From contig CM046845.1 in assembly GCA_025618425.1 (NCBI GenBank), positions 7,245,491 to 7,309,490 on the forward strand: a stretch of DNA of 64,000 bases. The letters are read 5' to 3'. Under the pieces are notes generated by a model that was given only the letters and a program-made list of their open reading frames with translations, was not told the origin of the DNA and did no database searches. Origin of the DNA: Heliocidaris tuberculata. Lineage: Eukaryota > Echinodermata > Echinoidea > Camarodonta > Echinometridae. The position numbers and the translations under genes are program-made. Positions 33,003 through 45,825 of the stretch are shown piece by piece (the stretch's first letter is position 1; each line of letters begins with the position of its first letter).

Positions 33003-35716
33003 CCCCTTGAGCCGCATGTGTGTTTGTGAGAGTGTTAAAGGGAGCCACCGCTCGATATCCATGTACGTTCAATTTCATTCGCTTGCCCCCATTGCAAGGC
33101 CGTGCATAACAACAATCTTGGAGCAGCGAACAAAATTGCCGTCGAGGGTGGGGTAGTTTGTCAGTTGGGTTGTTCAGTTCGTCTTTCTTCGGTCAAATAT
33201 TTTTCCCCCGAGCAAGGTCGCCCGTATCACTGCAAATTGCGTGCTCGTTTACCGAAGATGTACGGAGATTCCTGAATATTACCCGAGCGGGGCCAACCTC
33301 CAAAACACCACGATTGGCGACTTTTCGTATTGTAGATGGTGGAGGGGGATAGGGTAGAGATCTGGGATATGCTAGGGGATAGGGGGAGGGTATGGACATA
33401 TCCCCCGTCTCCTTGTATTTCTATTTTATTTAGGTTTCCTTTTAACCCGTATAATATCCTTTTTTTCTAACAGTAACAGAAGTATGCTCCACCTATTCGA
33501 AAAGAATTTTTTTTAAGAAATCATCTTGGAAATACTTTGCTTTTATACATGTTTCAAACATAAATTATCACTTTTATCATTATTGAAAAGGTTAAGTAAC
33601 ATTGTATTAAGTTTGATGTAATATAAGTTGCAATGTTTTGTAATTTGTACAATTAGTGTATTCGGTGTTTTTTTGTTGAGAGATAAATTAAGAGAGGATT
33701 ACAAAACTTTTAAAAAAAAAAAACCTCTTTGTAAAATGAGGCCCTGGAGTCAACTTAATTATACAATAACGACAGGTCAGAATGGTATAAGATGAATGAT
33801 CAAAACATTCTCAAGAGTCCAACCCAAGACTTATTATAATTATTATTAGCTGTGACGAAAGTAGGAAGATAAAGACGGTACCTCGATAAACGAGAGTAAT
33901 TTAAACCACCTAAATCACTGGATAAAACAGACTGATAGATATTAATGGGGCATATGGGGCATTTCAAAGCGAAACATTTCCTTCTCTTCGAGTAGGTTAA
34001 ATGAAATAAGAAATGAAATAAACATTCATCACAATTAAATGAAATTCAGTGTCAGATGATCATAAATACACGAATGGATGCAGGGGCGTAGCTAGATACT
34101 TTTGAAAATGGAGGGGGTGTCGGACTAAATTTGCAGGTTCGCTGAAAACTTTCCATGAAGTGAAAACAAAAATGATTCACACATTTTCAAATTTGTAAAA
34201 AAAAAAATCAAAGGATAGAGAAAACGTCCTCGGATTTAAAAAAAAGATTAAGATTTAGATTTATTTCCATCTCATTTTTATCTCATAAAAATCAGGAATA
34301 TATAAATCAATGTTTACAATTCATTAAAGTAGAAGGAGGCACAATTCTCGAGAAACACGAGGCTTGTAATAGGGACACCATACTTTTAATAGACATTTTG
34401 AAAGACATCTTCAAACAAGCAAAAAATATTAGGTCCTCATATACCAGGACCTGTGGAGTTCTGAACATGAAATGACATCAGATGAGTCAGGTCACTTCAT
34501 AATATTTGGTCTGATCTCAGCTCTGGTCGGGCTATTAACTTGATACAATGGTCAGGTATGCTGAAATCTAATCTGAAGAGGTCGGTAACTTATATGGGAC
34601 AAAATAGTTTTGGACTTGCCCACTGCCATCCTCCCTCTCAATGGCCTAGAGTAATTAACGCCCCACCCCCCCCCCCCCCCAATTATTTATCACTGCGCAC
34701 TTGTGCAGAAACACAGAGTCCTGTAAGATCCCCAGAGCAGACAAATATGGAAATTAATTCACCTGCATGTAGTCTAATTTATTAGTGTTTAGTGCTATCT
34801 TATAGATATTAATTCTTCTTTGTATGGATATTAAATGCTGCATAACAACTTTAGAAATTACCGTCGTCAATTATCTCTGTCATTGTCTCAGGTACTTGAG
34901 CACTGTACCAGTTCGACCCCATCAGTGCAGTGTTATATTTTTTGCTTAGAATGCAAGAAGAAAAACCCCAGAAAGCTTTAAGGGAAAAAAAGTGATTTGG
35001 TAACTCTGTAGAGGCTTGATAAAATCTGAGCTGCCTGGCCTTATTTGCTATCAGTGTATGTAATATGGTGTCAAAATGAAGCCCAGGAAAAAAAAAGCAC
35101 TTCAAAATCATCATGTGCTTCACAAAAGTAAACATATGCATTAGTGACCGGAAATGCCAGACTCATTTTCCCCCATAGACTCAGCGTTAGATTAAAGGGT
35201 ATGGCCATACGCTTTCGTAAATGGGAGTATCCAGTCATAGATATCTTAATAATAGCATTATACATTTGAAAACTTTTCTATGCCTGGCTATTTATTTATC
35301 CTTCTGAACATCATTATACAAGACAGATATCAAAATTCAACAAGTTATTAAATCAAGCCTCCACAAAGTTACCGAATCCCTTTTAATAAAGGAAAATGTT
35401 GGGCTTATTTTCATGATAAGAGTAAACATTATATTTGTATGACAGTATGATCAATACATAATAGATAATATTGTTAATGGAGGTGTTACTTCAAATAAAT
35501 TATCATTACCATCACCATTTTCATTACATATAATGTTGCTTCACATCATTTTCCTCTTATTTTTCAACATTTATTTTGAGAAGTTAGATAGAACTTTTTG
35601 TGGGTCCATGCTTTAAGAAAGTATGGGAGGGGGGGAACAAATGAATGCTAATAGCTGAAGGATTTGAACAACATGAACAAGTAATGCGTACGTATTCCAG
35701 AAGACTCAGTCGATCA
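33003..35716. other. No supported gene; a few low-complexity tracts
   Basis: Includes a purine-rich stretch at 33340-33395, a single CAGGGGCGTAGCTAG end at about 34081-34096 that looks like one TIR of a decayed element, and a poly-C run at 34664-34680. Minus-strand open frames at 34851-35141 and 35071-35265 overlap in different frames and show no recognised domain. Confidence 0.4.
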
Positions 35717-35720
35717 TTAA

Positions 35721-36242
35721 AGGGGAATGAAACCCTGGGGGAAATCTATTTTAATAAAAGAGAAGATAGAGAGAAATAATTTTTAAAAAGTTCCATCAAA
35801 ATCGGTTAAGAAATGAGAAAGTTATGAAAGTTTGAAAATTCTCAATTTACTTTCTATGGCGATCCTCAAATTGGCAATGTTGCTTCAAAGTGACAGGTAT
35901 AAGAGTAGGACAACTCTCCATGTGTTTTCTACACAATATGTTGTGTCAAATACATTTCTCCATGATATATCTTGAGCTAAGAAGGAGACAAGCTGCACCT
36001 TGAGAGATAATGGGGAAAATATGAAATTTTGTGTACAAACATATGGAGAGTTGTCCTACTAAACCTGTCACTCTGAAGCAACATTGCCAATTTGAGGATC
36101 GCAAAAGAAAGTAAATTGAGACTTTTCAAACTTTCATAACTTTCTCATTTCTTAACCAATTTTGATGGAACTTTTTAAAAATTGCTTCTCCCTATCCTCT
36201 CTTTTCATTAAAAATGTTTTTTCCCCAGGGTTTCATTCTCCT
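35721..36242. mobile_element. Palindromic TTAA-flanked MITE (copy 2)
   Basis: Same family as 28718-29297: ends AGGGGAATGAAACCCT and the complement of AGGAGAATGAAACCCT, flanked by TTAA at 35717-35720 and 36243-36246. Long inverted arms share TTCCATCAAAATCGGTTA and GTGACAGG-type blocks. Confidence 0.75.
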
Positions 36243-36246
36243 TTAA

Positions 36247-37624
36247 AATAAAAAATTGGTAGAAAACACTTATAAATTTATTGAAATACGATAACTGACT
36301 TTAAAATGAAGTATCATATTCTCTTTGATATTATGTGGTTTGAAACTAACATTTTATTGTTGTGTTTATATTGTTACATGATACTTAAGACAGATTCTAA
36401 AGATGATATTACAGAACAACTTGCACAGTACAGATACAACAAGGAAACAACCATTTTTTTCTTTATGTGAATACAGCAATACTCGTGATCAATCAAAGTT
36501 TACAATAAAACACTACATATTAACATATGATGACACTGAATATAGGATAACAAAGATGAAGTTTTGTTGAAACATAAGTGCTGCAGTTGAGTGTCTTTTC
36601 TTTGGAACTGTCATTATTTCACAATTTTCAGTCATGCAAGGCAGAAAGTTTGGTGGAGTAAGACTTCTGAAAATGGGAGCGCAGCTTCCAATTCCAAACT
36701 TTTCTTGAAAACTTGCGTGTATGATGGAATTGCTTCCCCCAAAAAAAAAAGAAAAGGAAAAAAAAATTTAAATAGGGAGGGGCTTTCGTGCGCCCCTCCA
36801 GTTTCACCACTGTTGTCTTTATCTATATTGTATTTACGATTTGTGGTAAATAAAACGAAAAATAAACTTGTGAATAATTAAGGAAATTTTTTTTTACCTT
36901 CGTTTAAATCAAACGGAACACACCCCCAAGAAATAACAACAACAAACAAACAAACAAAAATAAACAAAATTTAAAAAAAAACAGACAAACAAAAAAGTCT
37001 ACTTTTTCCTGTAACACACAGAACGATGATTATTTTTTGCTTGAAGCTTCCATCATACACTTTATTCCTCAACACATTTAGAAATGTTTAACCTGTGTGG
37101 TTGATTTTCAAACTTCAGACCATATTCAGCAAGTTTTATAAGAATCTCTCAATTCCTTGCACGGTTAAACAAAGATTAGCAGCGGAACCCCAAAGTTGAA
37201 ATTTGATAAGGCCTGCACCTTGCAAGAACAGAGTATTGAAGGCCTATACAATTTTAGTCATACATCAAAAACTGATCAAGATATCACTTTCGATTGCATG
37301 ACAACTGTCTATGCAATCAAACAATGGCTATATACTGCTTCTGATCTGTTTAAAAGGAAGTCTTTTATGATACGAGCAATACTAAATAAGAAAGATCAAC
37401 CCTGGATATATACTTCAAAGAAATATAATACTTAATGAGTTGCAAAAGCTAGCAAACAATACAAAAGTCATGGCCCCTGATGTTGTAAAGCACTAACAGT
37501 TGCATGATAGTAAAGAAATAATTTACCGAAAGCTCTCTTATGTCGTAAAGTTATTGGAATATGATAGATCGTCGAAGAAGGTTGGGTAGACAAAGTATGG
37601 ACATTATTAGAAAGAAAGCGAAAT
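36247..37624. other. No assignable feature
   Basis: AT-rich with (CAAA)n near 36935-36990. The open frames at 36591-36881 and 37196-37435 lack recognised domains. Confidence 0.45.
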
Positions 37625-37760
37625 CAACAGGGGCAGCGGGCCCCTTTTCAAATCTGATAATTGCCACCTTATCTCTCTAATAAGTACCACTTTTTCCTTC
37701 TGATCAGTAAGTGCCCCTTTTCGAATCTAAAAATTGCCTCCTTTTCTCTCATTCATTCAT
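37625..37760 (+). repeat. TGATAAGTGCCCC-type repeat, left segment
   Basis: Imperfect repeats of about 28-30 bp around TGATNAGTGCCCCTTTTC, following a CAGGGGCAGCGGGCCCC end. The same repeat unit continues at 39963-40120, beyond the LINE fragment. Confidence 0.65.
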
Positions 37761-38240
37761 TCATTCATAATGGTATTTATTTTCAAAAAGATCATGCATC
37801 GCAACAATCGTTGAATTGTGCACAATTTACAATGAATAAACAAACATCACAGAAAATGTACTCGTACAGAGTGCCTACACTGTTTGTGTGTGTTGGGGGG
37901 GGGGGGAATATGGCCCCTACATGCGACTTATTGAGCTAATACATTTTACTTGAATGTGTGTAGGTATAAGTACAAATTAGGTAAAAGAGATTTAAAGATA
38001 ATCTACAATTAGTGATATAAAATGTACAAACATGCCATGTGATCAAAATTTACGAAAGTTAAAGGGAAAATAGATATTGGTTGGAAAGATCTCTAGCTAT
38101 TGTGTGTTAACGACTAAATTTCATACCAGGGGGTGTGATAGAATGAAAACCTAAGACAATATATAACGTACGTAATTATCTCTTTTCAATACTGATGATA
38201 GGTAAAGAAAATTAAAAAGAATAGCAAATTATCACTTTAT
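37761..38240. other. No assignable feature
   Basis: A (CATT)n stretch near 37750-37768 and a poly-G run at 37896-37907; otherwise plain AT-rich sequence. Confidence 0.5.
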
Positions 38241-38397
38241 GGCCCCGTTGCATAAAACTTACCATTAACGGTAACTTTGCCATCAACGATAACTCCCATG
38301 GAAATCTTGATTTTGATTGGCTGTTGAGTGATGTTGCCATGGTAGTTACCATTGATAGCAGAGTTACCATTGACGGTAAGTTTTATGCAACGGGGCC
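38241..38397. mobile_element. GGGCCC/CATAAAA family MITE (copy 1)
   Basis: Terminal inverted repeats of about 35 bp, GGCCCCGTTGCATAAAAC and its complement, with a central TGATTGGCTG. TAT lies on both flanks (a possible 3-bp target duplication). Relatives at 45599-45749, 60765-60912 and 62489-62638. Confidence 0.75.
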
Positions 38398-38939
38398 TAT
38401 ATCCACTTGCATAAATATAGCGATAACACTATGGCTACTATGGAAAATGCATTGCATGTAATTATAGTTGCAATAAAAAATAACTGATTGCCATAATTAT
38501 GAAAACTAATAACGAACAACAATGAAACCGGAAATTCCTGAGTTGGGACTGTCATACATGCAGTAAGTTCATTAATGAAATGAAGAAGAAAGATAGAAGG
38601 AACAGAGAAGAGGTGTGGATATATATTGAAAAGAAAAAAGTAAAATTTTAAAAAAAAAACAGAAAGAGGGAAAGAAAGGGGAAGGAGAGAAAGAAGCAGA
38701 GAGCTTGGTGAATTAAAGGAGAAAGTGAGCGCATGGAATAGTTAGAACGAATTATACCAAGAGAACTAGAGAGAGAGAGAAAGAGAAATAGAGCGATAAG
38801 GAGATTATGAGCTCAAAGAAGAAAATAATAGATATAAGGAATGAGAGAAATAAGAGAAAGAGAGGGGCATGTAGTTACAATTATGTAATTAAACAGTAAT
38901 GAGTATAATCACATTACTTACTTTGGTTAAGTGTACGGA
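38398..38939. other. No gene; GA-rich tracts
   Basis: Purine-rich low-complexity sequence at about 38640-38870 within AT-rich DNA. Confidence 0.5.
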
Positions 38940-39962
38940 TTAAGTACGGAATTGCGCTGTTTTGCATATACGTTTAGTTTTACAGCGCAATTCTGGGATT
39001 TGGGGTTTGCGTCTTAGAACTCTAGACTGCATGGTTTTCAGGTGGAAAGTACTGCTTAAATTGGGTGGTGTAGAGTAGACTCTTATGGAAGAATGACAAG
39101 CTCAGACTTTTTCTTCGGTCAGCTAGGGATTCAATGTTCAACTCATCTAGAACCTGAACATACGTTGTGCATCTACTACCAACAATGACTCTCAAAACTC
39201 TCTTTTGGATTCTTTCTAACCTGGTGATTTGGCTTTTTGTGAGACCTCCATTCCACACAGGAGCTGCATATTCCATACAAGGCCTTATAAAGCATGTGTA
39301 TAATTATGGTCAACAGGTCATCCTGTGGTAGGCCGTAAGTAAGCTCAGCATGTGGATTTTACTGTTTGCTCGTTTTATAAGTCCATTGACATTTTCGTCC
39401 CATTTCAGATCATTCTGGATGATGACTCCGAGAATTTGGGGGGCATTAACAGTTGCAAGCTCACAGTTTCCAATGCGAACTGTCTGATGGATTGGAGGAG
39501 ATCGTAAGAAACAAACATTCATTTGGACGCATTTTGGGGGGTTCAATTTCATTTTGTTATGCTCACACCAGGTTAGAAGGTAGTCCATTGATTTGTGTAA
39601 GTCAGATAGTTGTGTGGAGCTTCTACATTTCACGATAGATAGGTCATCTACATATTTGAAAGCAGATAAGTTCTCATAAGATGGATTCACATCATTGACC
39701 ATTGCCAGAAATATTATGGGGCCTAATCGAGTTCCTTGGGGTACACCGGCATGTAGCGACAACCAATCAGAGCATGTTGAGTGGTAGCGCACACACTGCT
39801 GACGAGCACATAAGAAATCAGCAACCCATGGGATGATAGATGGGCGGACGCCAAGGTCGATGAGCTTTCTAAGAGCTATCGTATGATCGACCCTATCAAA
39901 AGCTTTGGTAAAATCTGTTGCAATTACCGTTGACGTAGCTTTGGGTTTATCAAATATTTGCT
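38940..39962 (-). pseudogene. CR1/L2-type LINE reverse transcriptase fragment
   Basis: Minus strand from 39962: motif A (TDFTKAFDRVDH) near 39915, motif B (GVPQGTRLGPIIF) near 39730-39770, motif C (KYVDD) near 39655, then the ILGVIIQNDLKWDENV block and, to 39022, the thumb-like EYAAPVWN...RLERIQKRVLR block and a C-terminal LADRRK segment. The frame is lost at about 39290-39345, where two in-frame stops appear; a neighbouring frame encodes the expected residues there, so a frameshift pair is likely. The endonuclease and 5' part are missing. A perfect 12-bp stem-loop at 38949-38993 lies just past the stop. The DD motif and thumb fit the CR1/L2/Jockey group; the exact clade needs a tree. Confidence 0.8.
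38949..38993 (-). other. 3' stem-loop of the CR1/L2-like LINE
   Basis: GAATTGCGCTGT (38949-38960) and ACAGCGCAATTC (38982-38993) form a perfect 12-bp stem with a 21-nt loop, about 30 bp past the LINE stop. Stem-loops at the 3' ends of L2-type LINEs are known to be recognised by their own reverse transcriptase; that role here is inferred. Confidence 0.6.
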
Positions 39963-40120
39963 TCTGATAGGTGCCCCCTCTTTACTTCTGATAAGTATCC
40001 ATTTTACTATATGTACCCTTTTCCTCTTCTGATAAGTGCCCCTTTTCACCTCTTATAAGTACCCCTTTCCACCTATGATATGAACCCTTTCCTCTTCTTA
40101 TAAGTGCCCCCTATATTTCC
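39963..40120 (+). repeat. TGATAAGTGCCCC-type repeat, right segment
   Basis: About six imperfect units of roughly 26-30 bp (CTTCTGATAAGTGCCCC plus TTTTC/CTCT) starting directly at the 5' truncation point of the LINE fragment. Confidence 0.75.
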
Positions 40121-40220
40121 AACTTTAAAAAAATAAATAAAAAGAGCCATATCTAGCTTCTAAGAATCGGTGCGGCGTTATGTAGTAACAGGTACCCATA
40201 TCACTACAACTACAATGTAA

Positions 40221-40865
40221 GGCAGCGGAGCTGGAGGGAAGAGAGGCATTATGCCCCCCCCCCCCCCCGAAAGGATTTCTCATTCCGCTCGCTCGAATGT
40301 GCCCATAATTTACACCAAGTAAGGGAAATATTTTCTGAAAATGTCCACATAACTCGCTCGCTACGCTCGCTAGCTCTTTCAGTATACTGTATAATGAAAT
40401 CAAGCAGATCGCATAAAGTATGTTATACGTATATCGGTGTAATCCTAAAGAAAACGACAGGGTTAATGTACGAATTAAAAGATCATTCGACATTCTCCCA
40501 AAATGTATCTGCTGTTTTCATTTTCATTATATCGCTGTAAATAATGCACAAATCAAGGATTCTGCATTAGAAAAAAAGTCCGAAAATTTTGCTCGGTCGT
40601 TTCGCTCGCTCTCACATGAATCGTTAGACCATTAAACACAACTGCTAATTGGGGAAGCTGAAGTAGTTTCCAGAACCATAATAAAAAGGAAGAAGGTGAT
40701 GCTTGATAATAATTATATGAATTAGACTGTAGGGTAATACCAATGTAAGAAAATGGTTCTTTTTCGCTTTGTGTTCACCCCTTTGGAGTGCCCCTCCCCC
40801 CCCCCAAGTGCCCCTTATTTGCTGGTGACCCCCCCCCCCCTTTGAAAGACGCTCCGCCTCCCCTG
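40221..40865 (-). mobile_element. Dispersed GAGCGAGCG-rich repeat (copy 2)
   Basis: Inverted partner of 1380-2024 with the same length and order of blocks: CGCTCGCTC clusters, a CGACAGGGTTAATGTACG segment, poly-C runs at both ends, and a terminal ACGCTCCGCCTCCCCTG. No long ORF. Confidence 0.7.
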
Positions 40866-41859
40866 GAAATTAAAGCTGATAAACTAGATTGAACATAAAA
40901 ATAAAGCTGTGATACCATTATCTAAAACGTATAAGTATGCTGGTATATATAAGAGCCCTATATTCAATAAACAAGTGTTTTTCTTGTCAAGATGTATTTA
41001 ATTGTAAACAAGACAGTATTTAGTTTTTAAAAAGTAGAATATGATATCCATTGGCCTTTTCTGAAGTGTCTACAGGCATGACAGGTGGCTGCAATTGCAC
41101 AGGTTGTTTGGGAGAATGTTAAAACAATTGACTGAGCAGAGAAAATGGAGGTAAATTTATTATCTATATCATATAAGTAGCACCTCTACCCCATCCCCTT
41201 TTTTATCATGGGCGTAGACAGCTTTTTCTCGGGGGGAGGGGGGGGGGGCAGCCCAAGCAAACGTGCCAGTAATCGTAAAGAAGAATGATAATTATATAGG
41301 CGCACATTTTCCGACAGAACGTTCAACGTGCTGACAAAATCTCTAGATATCAATTTATGGGGGACTTGTCCCTGCCACCCCCTCCCCCCCCCCCCCCCCT
41401 CCCCGGCTCTTGACGTTAATGCTCTTGACCTTAAGGCAAAATCCTGAACAGAAAAAAAAGGTCTCTTTACCCTCCCCAAATCACATCAAGGTTATCATAC
41501 ACTTATTACTCATTAAGGTTATCATGTTGCACCGAATTCACACGGAATTAAGCCGAAAATATTAGTGGAAAAACCACCAAGGGGCGTCGACGACATGTCC
41601 CTCAAAATACAGAAGCGGCAATTAAGTCGGATCAGAACATTAAAGGACAGCTTCCATCGCCCTAGGGATTACATTTTAAGGAGACATGTAAAGAAAAAGA
41701 ATAGCTGTTGTAAAAATTAATGCTGGCAACTAGAAATTGATGGACCTTTTTTATACCTCGTGACGAACTATTGTCCAGTCATAATTATGCTGATATGTCT
41801 CCGAGAAGTCTAGCTTGGTGGGTGTCAAGTCTTCCAAAGGCAGTTCTTTGTTTTTTTTA
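40866..41859. other. No assignable feature
   Basis: Poly-G and poly-C runs at about 41231-41249 and 41379-41404 lie around 41220-41405, possibly remains of a decayed element beginning ATGGGCGTAGAC. No gene. Confidence 0.45.
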
Positions 41860-42256
41860 CCCCTTTCAAGAAAATAGACCACATTTTCTGGTTTGACTCA
41901 ATAACTTTTGCTTCAGAGCCCTAAAAAATATACCAAATGCATGAGTAGAAATAGCAACAATTTCTGCACATACTGTGTCCATTTTTGTTGCATGTCCATA
42001 TTGCGATTGATGCCAGGAATTTTAAAAGGAGAATAAGCTTTAAATTGGCAACACATTGAGAAGTTCAAAATCATTGTTTTTTGTCAAAATTAGCAACCTT
42101 TTCAACTTTTTGATAAAGTTTTAAACCATGTATGCTATTTTCAAAGACATTACATTTTATTAGAACCACGTAGCATTAAAAGAAAAATATTTTTGTTGCC
42201 AATTTGAAGAAAATGTGATCAATATTTAGCCCTTAAATAATTCCTGTATGAAAGGG
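41860..42256 (-). mobile_element. piggyBac-like MITE (decayed copy)
   Basis: Inverted partner of 51648-52055 over its whole length of about 400 bp, with moderate divergence. The ends CCCTTTC and GAAAGGG persist but the flanking TTAA has mutated. Confidence 0.7.
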
Positions 42257-44049
42257 TCGAAAAAGTGAACAAAATTCAGTACTCTCTTACCAGGCTGGCT
42301 GGGCTGTCACATTACCTAGTAGTGATACTGTAAGTGCGATGCGCACAATTCCCCCCCCCCCCCCCCCCCCCCAGCGCCTCTTTCCTTGACGTAATTTAGT
42401 ATATTCCACATTCTTTGGTGCGCGCAGTTTTACAGGGAAGAATGCTCGACTCGAAATCGATGCGCGCAAAATCTTGGTGGTGGGAACGGGCCCTTCAGTC
42501 CTGCCTTGTGTTATAGCCGGCAGTCAAGTAGGTGTTCACAGGGTGCTATTTTAATGAAAGACTTCCTCGCTGAGGAAGCAATTGACATGAAAAATCTCCT
42601 CCTATAGCTCATTACCTAGGCTTATACGTGAGAGAGAGCGTGAGTGAGAGAGAGAGAGTGAGTGAGAGAGAGAGAGAGAGCGGATGAAAGAGGGGGTGTC
42701 CATGTCAAGTTAGATCATATTAACATCGTCTCGTTAAAGTTGGAAAATGGAAATGATATCCAGGAAAAAAGATAAGAATTTGTGTGTTTACTGCCTGCCA
42801 CTGATGTCAACATTTCATTTCATGTGGCAGGAAATTCTAATCCTCGTTTAGGAGATGTCGTTTTGGGGAGAAACAAACAAAGGGAAAGACAACATGATAA
42901 TTCAACTTGAGACAGAAGGAAAGAATGAGCTAGACGCTGCTTGATTAATGAAAGAGAGAGGGATGGACGACAGAGAAGAGTAATAGAAGAGAGATAGAGA
43001 GGTAAAAAAGAGAGCTACAGTTAATTGAGAAGTTGCTTTACTATATACGTGGCCAAAAGTACAGCTACATTATACTGGGCAAGCCTTGGCATGCAAGCTT
43101 TATTGTCCCCGCGAAAAGCAACAGTTGAAGAATAGAGTTGTCTTTTCCTTTAAAATCATCTAAAGTCTGTTCATATTATTGGATTGAGTAAAACATTGCT
43201 TCTGATTTCGCATGTTTGCATTAGCAAATAATTGTATAACAGGGACGGCGGAGCATTCTTGAATTGAAAGCGGGTCGGGGAAGCTGAGCATGCTAAGGAA
43301 CGGTCATCACCATCAGAAATAGAAATGGTTAAAGCTTGTTGTACATAATTTCTTATACGACTCGGGACAAAATTCAGGAAGAAAAATATATTTCCCATTC
43401 ATTTGGGGTAAATTGTGGTGTTAGACCGCACATATACACCAAGAAAAAAATCATTTCAACCAAATCCACGACCTTGACCAACACAACTGTCATATACCTT
43501 TAACCAATTCCCGTTTCTACTCGGGCTCGAAATAAAATCAGGGTTTGGCTGATGCTAAATCGGGGGGCCACGCTGGGTCAGGCTGCACTTGTTGCGAGAT
43601 CTGTACCTCTAATTACTGCTTCCTTGCACGGGTGTCCAATTCTGTACCCTGTGACGTATACAAGGTAATTGGGTGTCTGTATTAATAACATCATCATCAC
43701 ACTTGTTGGCCACACACGCTCACGCTCACACACCCTAACCCTCGAAGTAGACACAAACATGGGGAGGGTTGTTTCATGGAAGTCCTGTATACTTGGAAAA
43801 TTAACCGATTGAGACATCAATGTCATCATGACTTCGCCTCTTTGATACCCCACGTGCCGAGACCGCCCAAAAATAAATGGAGAAGAAGTTTGGGGGACAG
43901 GGGCGGATCCAGGGGGTCACAGGGGTCTGTAATTAACGCATTTCATGCAATGATGCAAGTGTTGTATTATCTTTTTTTTTCGGACACTCCATGGTTCTTA
44001 TATACTCTTTACTCTCTTTTCAGGGATACTAGCTCCCATATTCTATTAT
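42257..44049. other. Poly-C run and short GA repeats; no gene
   Basis: A 21-base poly-C run at about 42352-42372, a (GA)n patch at 42627-42690, and one CAGGGGCGGATCCAGG end at 43899-43914 that looks like a single surviving hAT-MITE end. Confidence 0.45.
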
Positions 44050-44058
44050 ATTTCTTTC

Positions 44059-44093
<35 letters not shown>

Positions 44094-44155
44094 GGATCTC
44101 GATCTCTCGATCGACCCCTTCTCTCTCTCTCTCTCTCTCTCCCTCGCGACCCCCT

Positions 44156-44195
<40 letters not shown>
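44050..44195. repeat. (CT)n-rich tract
   Basis: Interrupted (CT)n runs over about 145 bp. Confidence 0.9.
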
Positions 44196-44199
<4 letters not shown>

Positions 44200-45598
44200 T
44201 CAGTCACTCATAAAATGCACTATACCTCTCCGATATCTTTATCCTCTCTGGGGTTTTTTCTCCTCAGTGTTGTCAATCTCATGCCTTCTTCCCTCCCTCA
44301 TCGCCTCCTCCTATGATAACAGTAAATAGATGCAAATCTGGCATTTTTTAACGTGAAGCTAAAATGTTTTGTCATATTTATTGCGGAGGTGACATTGGCG
44401 TAGATCCGTGCATTCCTTCTTTTCTTTAGGGGGGTGGCTTTGTTCTCCATGAATGGTCACCCCCCCCCCCCCCCCCAATTGAAAAGAAATTCTTGCATAT
44501 TTACGCCCGTGGCCCGGGATCATGTTCACACGACACGCACATGCACAATGCGCTGCTACGTCTGGTAGGCCTCGGGAAAGTTTTCACCGCGCACTGTCAA
44601 TATCTTCAAAATGCATAAATCTCATTTCATTTTAAATACTTGAAAAGATGGCGTATGCTGTAGTCACCCAATACCTAAATAATGAAGCACCTGTTTTTTG
44701 CGACATGGGTCAACGGCGACCGGGTATGTGCCGAGCTCTGATTCAACCCACATAATAGTTACAGTTACGTCAAACAATGCATAGATACCGGTGTTTAGTA
44801 TATTTAGTTCGAATGACTATCATCAATGTGGAATTTACACTGAAAAAGTGAAATTTACGGTGACAAACACATTCCACGCGTTCTATTATATAAGGGAGCC
44901 CCCGTGACAACCCCTGAGAGGCAATATTTATCGACAATTTACAACAAAAAAAAGAAGAAAAAAAGAAGAAGAAGAACTTGAAACAGGTGAGTCACCTGTC
45001 AAACATGTTAACACAACAGTTGTCAAAAATTGTCGAAAATTAATTTTTGTTTTGACGACTTACTCAAGCAGAGACAATAACAGTTGCCACTTTTTTTAAA
45101 GAGGCTGAAAAATTATACTTTGAAAAGAAAAGTGCAATGACAAAATATGTCAAATATGGCCCCCTTTTCTTAAATTCGTCTCAACCAAAGGGTTTCGCAT
45201 CCATCCGTAAATAAGTGTTCCAATAATGACGGGCGAACTGTCAAAAAGACAATAAGACATAAATCAAATAAATCATTTAGTTTGTGGTGTTTACCAGATG
45301 CTGTTTTTAATTTTCCCTTTTATCACATCCGACAAAAATATTTGCACACCTTTGTTTAGTGAAAAATTCCATCGATGGCAATTGAGTTCGACTCCTACAC
45401 ATTTTGTCACAGTGCATGCGGTTATGAATGACTGTCGTCATCAGAGTGTTGTTGATGAGCATTGACTGGTTGTAACTTGTCATATACGACCACGGATGAA
45501 GTTTGTTTAAAGGAAGAAAAGTGTGTGTTTTAAATTCTAATGATATAGAGTTAGGATATGATGTATTCTCTTAATCATCATTTGTTGCCTCACACGAT
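44196..45598. other. No assignable gene; one weak inverted-repeat candidate
   Basis: At about 44393-44512 a GGCGTAGATCCGTGCATTCC segment has a partial inverted partner (TGCATATTTACGCCCGTGG) around a poly-C run of about 17; possibly a decayed MITE. Nothing else supported. Confidence 0.4.
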
Positions 45599-45749
45599 CA
45601 GGGCCCTCTTGCATAAAAAGTTGCGATTAAACGCAACTCAAAAAATTAAACGCAAGTCCTAACTACTCGATCCTGATTGGTTGAAAATCAAGTTGCGTTT
45701 AATTTTTTGAGTTGCGATTTAACGCAACTTTTTATGCAAGAGGGCCCTG
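45599..45749. mobile_element. GGGCCC/CATAAAA family MITE (copy 2)
   Basis: Nearly perfect inverted repeat: CAGGGCCCTCTTGCATAAAA at the left and its complement at the right, with further complementary blocks inward (AAAAAATTAAACGCAA) and a central TGATTGGTTG. Confidence 0.85.
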
Positions 45750-45825
45750 GTCTCATTATAATTTCTAATTTGTAGTGGAAATCTTGAAAACTACTAGAAG
45801 TTACTAATTCAAGCTGGGAAAGGTA

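Noticed and set aside
32686..33078. 130-codon minus-strand frame
   Set aside because: Its first part lies in the inverted-repeat MITE at 32875-33002 and the rest in purine-rich sequence; no domain.
34851..35265. Minus-strand frames of 64 and 96 codons
   Set aside because: They overlap in different frames, show no domain, and no splice or start context favours either.
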